Shown here one piece after another: positions 23,780 through 29,761 of a stretch of 29,761 nt of DNA (positions are counted from its first letter, which is position 1; every line of letters begins with the position of its first letter). The stretch covers positions 1 through 29,761 of the forward strand of contig JAGZCC010000025.1 in the NCBI GenBank assembly GCA_018369555.1, read 5' to 3'. This stretch comes from Thomasclavelia spiroformis (GTDB taxonomy: Bacteria > Bacillota_I > Bacilli_A > Erysipelotrichales > Coprobacillaceae). Both the position numbers and the translations under genes were made by a program. The notes beneath the pieces are model-generated. The model did not search any database, was not told where the DNA came from, and saw nothing but the letters and a program-made list of their open reading frames with translations.

Positions 23780-25579
23780 ATGCCAGCAAAAAGAACCCAA
23801 GTATTAGTTTGTGCCGGGACAGGTTGTACAATTGGTAATTCTGGTGAACTAATTACAGAATTTGAAAAAGAGATTAAAGCACTTGGACTTGAAAATGAAA
23901 TCGAAGTTTTAAGAACTGGGTGTTTAGGTTTATGTGGAGTTGGTCCAAACATTTCCATTTATCCTGATAATATTATATACAAATCAGTTAAAATAGAAGA
24001 TGTAAAAGAAATTGTTATGGAGCATTTCTATAAAGGACGTCCTGTCCATCGTTTAATGTTGAATGAATCAAATGAAGAAACTCGTGAAATTCATGATATT
24101 AATGATACAAAATTTTACAACAAACAAAAAAGAATTGCCCTTCATAATTGTGGTGTAATTGATCCTGAAAATATTAATGAATATATTGGTAAAGATGGGT
24201 ATTTTGCCTTAGCTAAAGTATTGCAAGAAATGACTAGTCAAGAGGTTGTTGATGTAATTAAAGAAAGTGGACTGCGCGGTCGTGGGGGTGGAGGTTTCCC
24301 TACCGGCGTTAAATGGCAATTTGCCTTAGATGAACCAGGTGATGAAAAATATGTAATTTGTAATGCTGATGAAGGAGATCCAGGAGCTTTTATGGACCGT
24401 TCAATTCTTGAAGGTAACCCTCACAGTGTTATTGAAGCAATGGCAATTGCTGGATATGCTATTGGAGCTAATCATGGATATATTTATATTCGTGCCGAAT
24501 ACCCAATTGCTGTAGAACGTCTAACTTCAGCAATAAACCAAGCCCATGAATTAGGGTTATTAGGTAAAAATATTTTTAATAGTGGCTTCGATTTTGATTT
24601 GGAAATTCGTTTAGGTGCCGGAGCTTTTGTTTGTGGTGAAGAAACAGCATTAATCAAATCAATTGAAGGAGAACGTGGGATGCCAAATCCTAAACCACCT
24701 TTTCCAGCTCATAAAGGAGTTTGGGGAAAACCAACAATTATCAACAATGTTGAAACATATGCAAATATTGCACAAATCATTCAACATGGTGCAAAATGGT
24801 TTAGATCAATTGGAACTGAAACATCTCCAGGTACTAAAGTCTTTGCTTTAGGAGGAAAAATTGTTAATACTGGACTTATTGAAGTACCAATGGGAACTAC
24901 TTTACGTGAAGTAATTTATGAAATTGGTGGCGGTTGTCCTAACCATAAACGCTTTAAAGCAGTTCAAACTGGAGGACCATCTGGTGGATGTTTAACAGAA
25001 GAACAATTGGATACACCAATTGGTTTTGATGAATTAGTAAAATTAGGTTCAATGATGGGATCAGGTGGTATGATTGTATTAGATGAAGATAATTGTATGG
25101 TCGACGTTGCCCGTTTCTATATGGACTTTATTGTCGATGAATCATGTGGTAAATGTACACCTTGCCGTGTAGGAACAAAACGAATGCTCGAATTACTTGA
25201 ACAAATTTGTGAAGGTAAAGGAACAATGGCAACTCTTGATGAACTTGAAATGTTAGCATCAACAATTCAAGATACTGCTTTATGTGGTCTTGGACAAACT
25301 GCACCAAATCCTGTTTTATCAACAATTCATCAATTTAGAGATGAATATATAGCTCACATTGTTGATAAAAAATGTCCTGCAGGTGTATGTAAAGAATTAT
25401 TACAATATGTAATTGATGAAGAAAAATGTCGTAAATGTGGTCTTTGTGCTAAACAATGTCCAGTTGGCGCTATTCATGGTGAACTTGGTAAAGTTCCGTA
25501 TGTTATTGACCAAGAAAAATGTATTAAATGTGGTCAATGTATTAAAGCATGTCACTTTAATGTAATTGAAAGAAAGTAG
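23780..25579 (+). CDS. hydB: HydB: NuoF-like flavin/NAD(H) hydrogenase subunit
   Basis: 599 residues; binds FMN and NAD(H) and links NADH to the hydrogenase. Domains: N-terminal [2Fe-2S] (Cys11, 16, 48, 52); NuoF core with the FMN loop GRGGGGFPTG at 167-176 and NADEGDPGAF at 195-204; SLBB; a [4Fe-4S] site (Cys456, 459, 462, 502); and two C-terminal [4Fe-4S] sites (Cys550/553/556/560 and Cys581/584/587/591). The fused 2Fe-2S and ferredoxin ends mark the HydB form and not the NuoF of respiratory complex I. In HydABC it is the likely site of flavin-linked bifurcation between NADH and ferredoxin. AGGAGG precedes ATG 23780, and hydA follows after nine bases. Confidence 0.95.
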   Translation: MPAKRTQVLVCAGTGCTIGNSGELITEFEKEIKALGLENEIEVLRTGCLGLCGVGPNISIYPDNIIYKSVKIEDVKEIVMEHFYKGRPVHRLMLNESNEETREIHDINDTKFYNKQKRIALHNCGVIDPENINEYIGKDGYFALAKVLQEMTSQEVVDVIKESGLRGRGGGGFPTGVKWQFALDEPGDEKYVICNADEGDPGAFMDRSILEGNPHSVIEAMAIAGYAIGANHGYIYIRAEYPIAVERLTSAINQAHELGLLGKNIFNSGFDFDLEIRLGAGAFVCGEETALIKSIEGERGMPNPKPPFPAHKGVWGKPTIINNVETYANIAQIIQHGAKWFRSIGTETSPGTKVFALGGKIVNTGLIEVPMGTTLREVIYEIGGGCPNHKRFKAVQTGGPSGGCLTEEQLDTPIGFDELVKLGSMMGSGGMIVLDEDNCMVDVARFYMDFIVDESCGKCTPCRVGTKRMLELLEQICEGKGTMATLDELEMLASTIQDTALCGLGQTAPNPVLSTIHQFRDEYIAHIVDKKCPAGVCKELLQYVIDEEKCRKCGLCAKQCPVGAIHGELGKVPYVIDQEKCIKCGQCIKACHFNVIERK

Positions 25580-25588
25580 GTGTAAGGA

Positions 25589-27337
25589 ATGTCGAAAATA
25601 AAAATGAAAATAAATAACCGTGAAGTAGAGGCTTATGAAGGTCAAACTGTATTAGAAGCTGCCAAAAATAACGGTATCCATATCCCTACTTTGTGCTATT
25701 TAAAAGATGTTACAGGTACAGGTGCTTGTCGTGTTTGTCAAGTAGAAATTGAAGGAGCTCGTACTTTATGTGCAGCCTGTGTATATCCAGTAAGAGAAGG
25801 ACTAGTTGTTAAAACCAATTCACAACGTGCCTTAGATGCAAGAAGAAGAGTGGTTGAATTAATTGTTTCAAATCACTCTAAAGATTGTCTATCTTGTATC
25901 CGTAATACAAATTGCGAGTTACAAAGATTATGTCAAGAATTAGGAGTACGTGAAGATGCTTTTGCTGGTGAAAAATCAAAACCAACTTTTGATGAAGTTT
26001 CACCTGGAATTGTTCGCGATACATCAAAATGTGTATTATGCGGTCGTTGTGTCGAAACATGTACTAAGCATCAAGGTTTAGGAGTTCTAGGATTTATGAA
26101 TCGTGGTTTTAAAACTAAAGTAGGTCCTGTATATGATAAAAGTTTTGTAGATGTAAACTGTATGCAATGTGGTCAATGTATTAATGTTTGTCCTGTTGGT
26201 GCTTTACACGAAAAAGAAGAAGTTCATGATGTTATCGCAGCTTTAAATGACCCTACTAAACATGTTATCGTTCAAACAGCTCCAGCTGTTAGAGCAAGTT
26301 TAGGTGAAGAATTTGGTATGCCAATTGGAACTAGAGTAACAGGAAAAATGGTTCATGCTTTAAAATTAATGGGCTTTGATAAAGTTTATGATACAAACTT
26401 CGGAGCTGATTTAACAATTATGGAAGAAGGTCATGAATTTATTAGTCGAATTCAAAACAATGGTGTTTTACCAATGATTACTTCTTGTAGCCCTGGTTGG
26501 GTCAATTATATTGAACATGAATATCCAGAATTATTAGATCATTTATCAAGTTGTAAATCACCACATATGATGTTAGGAGCAATGCTTAAATCATATTATG
26601 CAAAAGAAAATAACATTGATCCTAAAGATATTTATGTTGTTTCAATTATGCCTTGCGTCGCTAAAAAAGGCGAAAAAGAACGTGAAGAAAATTTAACTGA
26701 TGGTCTAAAAGACGTTGATTCTGTATTAACTACTAGAGAACTTGGTAAATTAATTAAGATGTTTGGTATCAATTTTAAAGATTTAAAAGATGAAGATTTT
26801 GATCAAGATATGTTTGGTGAATATACTGGTGCAGGAGTCATCTTTGGTGCAAGCGGTGGAGTAATGGAAGCTGCCCTTAGAACTGTTGCCGATGTTCTTA
26901 CAAAAAAAGATTTAACAAATTTAGATTACCATGCCGTTCGTGGTGAAGAAGGCGTTAAAGAAGCTAGTATTAAAATTGGAGATTTAACTGTTAATGTTGC
27001 TGTAGCACATAGTATGACTTTAGCTAAACCATTATTAGATGATATTAAAAATGGTACTTCAAAATATCATTTTATTGAAATCATGGGTTGTCCTGGTGGT
27101 TGTGTAAATGGTGGTGGACAATCATACATTAATGCTTTAACAAGAAACAGTGGCTTTGATTGGAAACAAGCAAGAGCTAAAGCATTATATGATGAAGATT
27201 TATCATTACCAGTTCGTAAATCTCATAAAAATTCTCAAATACAAAAATTATATGCTGATTTTTTAGGTGAACCTAATAGTGAAAAAGCACATCATCTATT
27301 ACACACTCATTATACAAAAAAAGAACGTTTTAAATAA
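25589..27337 (+). CDS. hydA: HydA: catalytic [FeFe]-hydrogenase subunit
   Basis: 582 residues; makes H2 from protons with electrons from ferredoxin and NADH. N-terminal [2Fe-2S] ferredoxin (Cys36, 47, 50, 64), His-Cys3 [4Fe-4S] (His96, Cys100, 103, 109), two [4Fe-4S] sites (Cys148/151/154/158 and Cys191/194/197/201), then the H-cluster domain: loop 1 TSCSPGW at 298-304, loop 2 MPCVAKK with Cys356, loop 3 MGCPGGCVNGGG with Cys501 and Cys505. Loop 1 has CS where the standard enzyme has CC; see findings. The length and N-terminal clusters fit the trimeric HydABC class. The maturases HydE, HydF and HydG are not in the window. A terminator follows 125 bases later. Confidence 0.96.
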   Translation: MSKIKMKINNREVEAYEGQTVLEAAKNNGIHIPTLCYLKDVTGTGACRVCQVEIEGARTLCAACVYPVREGLVVKTNSQRALDARRRVVELIVSNHSKDCLSCIRNTNCELQRLCQELGVREDAFAGEKSKPTFDEVSPGIVRDTSKCVLCGRCVETCTKHQGLGVLGFMNRGFKTKVGPVYDKSFVDVNCMQCGQCINVCPVGALHEKEEVHDVIAALNDPTKHVIVQTAPAVRASLGEEFGMPIGTRVTGKMVHALKLMGFDKVYDTNFGADLTIMEEGHEFISRIQNNGVLPMITSCSPGWVNYIEHEYPELLDHLSSCKSPHMMLGAMLKSYYAKENNIDPKDIYVVSIMPCVAKKGEKEREENLTDGLKDVDSVLTTRELGKLIKMFGINFKDLKDEDFDQDMFGEYTGAGVIFGASGGVMEAALRTVADVLTKKDLTNLDYHAVRGEEGVKEASIKIGDLTVNVAVAHSMTLAKPLLDDIKNGTSKYHFIEIMGCPGGCVNGGGQSYINALTRNSGFDWKQARAKALYDEDLSLPVRKSHKNSQIQKLYADFLGEPNSEKAHHLLHTHYTKKERFK

Positions 27338-27460
27338 TGTCTAATAGAACTAAATATTTATTTTGTCTGATAACACTTTTATTACTAATAGGTTAATAAA
27401 AAATATGAAATCAAATTTTTCATAAAAATAATCCATAATGGATTGTTTAGATTATTGACA

Positions 27461-27494
27461 AACCCCACATTTAAAAAATGTGAGGTTTTCTTTT
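27461..27494 (+). terminator. Terminator of the hydrogenase operon
   Basis: AACCCCACATT (27461-27471) pairs with AATGTGAGGTT (27477-27487) with one C-A mismatch, followed by TTTTCTTTT. It is the first good hairpin after hydA. The rest of 27338-27748 is AT-rich with a small AATCCAT/ATGGATT dyad at 27430-27445 and no convincing gene. Confidence 0.75.
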
Positions 27495-27748
27495 GTGCTT
27501 TTTTGATATTCTTAAATAATTTAATAAAAAAATCAAAAGTAACAAATATAAACTCAGTTATAAAAAATGTAATGTCGATTATCCCATGATTTGGTCCCAA
27601 TCAAGCGAACACACTAAATAAAATTTATTAGCCAATTATCATCATGCTGCTTGCGTTTTATTTTTTTAGTGATTCCTTTATGTTTTGTAATTTTTGGATT
27701 AAATGTGAAAGAATTTTATAATATATTAAAAGTACACTTACATTGTGA

Positions 27749-27851
27749 TTTTAAATCACCTAATAAATATGAGCATGATTATTTTAACCAATATTAATTA
27801 ATTAAAAATAATTTCTTACATTTATGTAGTCCAAAATCTTGACATAGTACC
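27749..27851 (+). mobile_element. Right end of the same IS3-like element, copy 2
   Basis: A near copy of 1-97 in the same orientation: it encodes KSPNKYEHDYFNQY and a stop, then the terminal sequence ending TCTTGACATAGTACC at 27851. A 5-base indel and several substitutions separate the copies, so they are old relatives and not a fresh duplication. Upstream of 27749 I cannot follow a transposase frame beyond ~45 codons, so only the tail survives here. It joins directly to the truncated integrase gene. Confidence 0.65.
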
Positions 27852-28379
27852 ATGAATTTTGCAGTTAAGTATTATGGACTACCGAAAAATTCTGCTGCAC
27901 AATGTGGTAGTATGGGAAAGAAATATGCAGATACAATGTTGTTCTGGACTTTGGATGAATTCAATCAATTTATGACTGTAATTGATGATCCAACAATGAA
28001 AGTTATCTTTAATCTTTTATTTTATAGTGGTATCCGTGAAGGTGAAATGCTCGCCCTTACACTTAATGATTTTAACTTTGAAAACAACACATTGTCCATA
28101 AACAAAAGTTATGCTGTTGTTGATAAGAAAGAAATTATCAAAGAACCGAAGACACCAAAGAGCAAAAGAATTGTAGCTATATCATTACCGATTATGAATC
28201 TTGTAAAAGAATATTCGCAAACGATCTATGGCTACAAGCCGAATGAAAGATTGTTTCCAACAACGAAAAGTTCACTCTATCGTGCAATGAAAAAATATAG
28301 TGAGCTAGCTGGAGTTAAAAAGATTCGTATTCACGATCTAAGACACCCGTATGTCAAGCCCACGACAAAAAATTTATAA
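27852..28379 (+). pseudogene. Tyrosine-family integrase, truncated at both ends
   Basis: The readable protein (175 residues) covers the end of the core-binding domain and most of the catalytic domain: SGIREGEMLAL with the first catalytic Arg (Arg62), PKTPKSKR with the likely Lys, and HDLRH (His161, Arg164). The amino end is replaced by the IS tail; the ATG at 27852 is a chance codon with no ribosome site. After His165 (base 28346) the expected SHAS/HTFAS continuation and the nucleophilic Tyr are gone, replaced by PYVKPTTKNL from another element. It cannot be active. It probably once served a phage or a Tn916-like integrative element. Confidence 0.85.
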
Positions 28380-28444
28380 CTTTTTTTGAAGTTTTTCGGG
28401 CAGCTTCATAACTGCCCATAGCTGTTTCAAATGGGTGTTCACGG
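28347..28444. mobile_element. End of the serine-recombinase element inserted in the integrase gene
   Basis: Similarity to an integrase stops after base 28346, and the recombinase gene's stop lies at 28445, so the element end is in between. It contains an inverted repeat, GGGCAG-CTTCATAA-CTGCCC, at about 28399-28418, which lacks a T-run and may be a recombinase-binding or structural site. An exact end needs the other junction. Confidence 0.6.
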
Positions 28445-29761
28445 TTATACCTCCTTTTCAGATTCCTTTGTTTCTAAGAAATCCTGTGTTGCATATTCAA
28501 TCTCAATCCGATCTCCTGGAAAGACGTAAACTTTGTTGATAAGCCGGTCAATCAGAGCTTTTGTCAGCATGTTGGCGTTTCCGACTTCCTGCACAATTTC
28601 CTGTTGTTTCAGCTTAATCTCATAATCACTTTTTATCTGCTTTGTCTGTGCAGTAATGACAGCATGAACATTTTTGGCTTGTACCAGTTCCGTGTCATAA
28701 ACCGCTTTTCGTGTTCGATAGGTTTCCAAATCAATCTCTCCGAGTGCATACTGCTCATAAAGATGCCGCTTGCTGTCTTGAATAGAACGGAGTTTTTCTT
28801 CATGTTCGGCCTGCTGGACTGTCTGCAAATCCAATTTATCCTTATTGCTATCAATTCCCAATGCCGGACACATTTGAGCCCGAATTGTTTCAAATACAAC
28901 CTGCTCCAGATCTGCCATCTTTATGCGCACACCATGACAAGGAAGCGTTTCAGCCACCTCGGAATGACGGCAATAAAACCACGCACCATTTCGTAGAGAC
29001 ATTGCATGATCGCAGCATCCACAGAATACCTTACCACGGAGCAGATAATCACGCGGCTTTTTATTTGACAGAGAGAAACGCTTAATTGAAGCATTGGCTT
29101 TCTCAAATAGATCCACACTTACAATAGCCGGATGATGGTTCGGTATTTTGAACCACTCACTTTCATCCTTTAACTGTGTATGTCGGCTGCCAATCTCTTT
29201 TACCTTTCTCTTGCCAATTACATAGGTACCGATATATCTTTGATCTTCTAAAATACGCAGGACCGTTGATGTACTCCAAACGCCGTTTGTTCGGGAAACA
29301 TTGTAATAGTCCTTGCCTTTAAGTTTGCGATATTCCCCAGGGGTGGGGATATTCATGGCATACAGTTTTCTTGTGATCTCGGCTGCGGTGTTGCCTTCAG
29401 ACGCCCATTGAAATATCATCTGCACATTCGGGGCAACATCCTCGTCCGGTTCCATACGTCCGTCTGCACTCTTGCGATAGCCGTAAGGACAGATGACACT
29501 CTGATATTCCCCACGACGCATCTTTGCGTATTTTGCACTTTTGGTTTTCATGGACATATCCCGGCTATAACACTCGCTAATAAGATACTTGAAAGCAATA
29601 TCAATCCCTCCGGTATCACCTTTGAAATTAGCTGTGTCAAAATCATCACTGACGGAAATAAAACGGGTGTGGTAAAGAGGAAATACCCGCTCAATAAAAT
29701 AGCCGGTTTCAATGCTGTTACGTCCAAATCGGGAAAGGTCTTTTACAATAATACAGTTGAT
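28445..29761 (-). CDS. Large serine recombinase, 5' end outside the window
   Basis: The minus-strand frame is open from the window edge for 438 codons. It starts inside the catalytic resolvase domain (CIIVKDLSRFGRN, the conserved SRxxR helix); the N-terminal part with the active Ser lies beyond 29761. The recombinase domain follows (YGYRKSADG, NGVWSTSTVLRILEDQRYIG), a zinc ribbon (CGCC, YC, PC), a coiled coil (~EEKLRSIQDSKRHLYEQ) and a short tail. Such proteins (TnpX/TndX type) excise and integrate conjugative or mobilisable elements without IS-like repeats. The gene lies at an element end, as is typical. The G+C and codon use (many CGG, CTG, GCC) are far richer than the rest of the window, a clear sign of recent transfer. 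Confidence 0.92.
   Translation of the reverse strand: MNCIIVKDLSRFGRNSIETGYFIERVFPLYHTRFISVSDDFDTANFKGDTGGIDIAFKYLISECYSRDMSMKTKSAKYAKMRRGEYQSVICPYGYRKSADGRMEPDEDVAPNVQMIFQWASEGNTAAEITRKLYAMNIPTPGEYRKLKGKDYYNVSRTNGVWSTSTVLRILEDQRYIGTYVIGKRKVKEIGSRHTQLKDESEWFKIPNHHPAIVSVDLFEKANASIKRFSLSNKKPRDYLLRGKVFCGCCDHAMSLRNGAWFYCRHSEVAETLPCHGVRIKMADLEQVVFETIRAQMCPALGIDSNKDKLDLQTVQQAEHEEKLRSIQDSKRHLYEQYALGEIDLETYRTRKAVYDTELVQAKNVHAVITAQTKQIKSDYEIKLKQQEIVQEVGNANMLTKALIDRLINKVYVFPGDRIEIEYATQDFLETKESEKEV

Noticed and set aside
27385..27600. Minus-strand frame of 71 codons after hydA
   Set aside because: It runs through the terminator hairpin of the hydrogenase operon, is rich in Phe and Ile from AT bias, and has no ribosome site.
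27618..27800. Upstream extension of the transposase tail in IS copy 2
   Set aside because: The frame is open for ~60 codons but reads as low-complexity hydrophobic sequence unlike an IS3 transposase. I only trust the part shared with copy 1.
28399..28418. GGGCAG/CTGCCC hairpin as a terminator for the recombinase gene
   Set aside because: No T-run follows on either strand. I describe it only as an inverted repeat at the element end.
28603..29118. Several overlapping frames on both strands inside the recombinase gene
   Set aside because: They are shadows of the recombinase frame in higher-G+C DNA, with no ribosome sites.
1..29761. CRISPR arrays or other regularly spaced repeats
   Set aside because: No series of evenly spaced identical repeats was seen anywhere; the only long repeat is the pair of IS tails.

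Overview
The window is AT-rich throughout (roughly 30% G+C by eye, except the right edge). Its gene content points to an anaerobic, fermentative, low-GC Gram-positive bacterium: a confurcating/bifurcating-type [FeFe]-hydrogenase, an iron-dependent alcohol dehydrogenase, CcpA-type cre-like boxes, a Bce-type peptide-resistance module and strong AGGAGG ribosome sites. From the flavour of the proteins I would guess the Erysipelotrichales/Thomasclavelia neighbourhood, but that is inference. No gene here fixes the species.

Left edge (1-1.25 kb): debris. The tail of an IS3-like insertion sequence has cut off an endonuclease/exonuclease/phosphatase gene. Behind it lie two further broken genes, a possible nuclease-like fragment and a zinc-ribbon membrane protein with a frameshift.

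Core metabolism and envelope (1.3-19 kb): purA-guaA (both purine branches from IMP) form an operon on the minus strand. Then come a lipid kinase, a YhhN-like membrane protein, tRNA-Arg(CCG) and a small membrane protein. A complete Bce-type system follows: response regulator, intramembrane-sensing kinase, ABC ATPase and FtsX-type permease. On the minus strand after that are undecaprenyl-diphosphatase (uppP) with a histidine phosphatase, an Fe-dependent alcohol dehydrogenase, a LysR regulator, a YibE/F membrane protein and a large secreted, membrane-anchored metallophosphoesterase.

Hydrogenase operon (19.37-27.5 kb, plus strand): ten tightly packed genes run from one extended -10 promoter overlapped by a cre-like box to a terminator after hydA. 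The structural subunits HydC (NuoE-like), HydB (NuoF-like) and HydA are separated by a seven-gene insert: two DRTGG-like proteins, two stand-alone GHKL ATPases (one RsbW-like), a short hydrogenase-like iron-sulfur protein that keeps the H-cluster cysteines but has Phe in place of the proton-relay Cys, a PHP-domain protein and a thioredoxin-fold [2Fe-2S] protein. This insert looks like a sensing or regulatory module built into an energy-metabolism operon. It is the most interesting system in the window.

Right edge (27.7-29.76 kb): nested mobile DNA. A second copy of the same IS tail replaces the start of a tyrosine-integrase gene. The integrase is in turn cut inside its second catalytic box by the end of another element, which carries a large serine recombinase of clearly higher G+C. 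The recombinase runs off the window.
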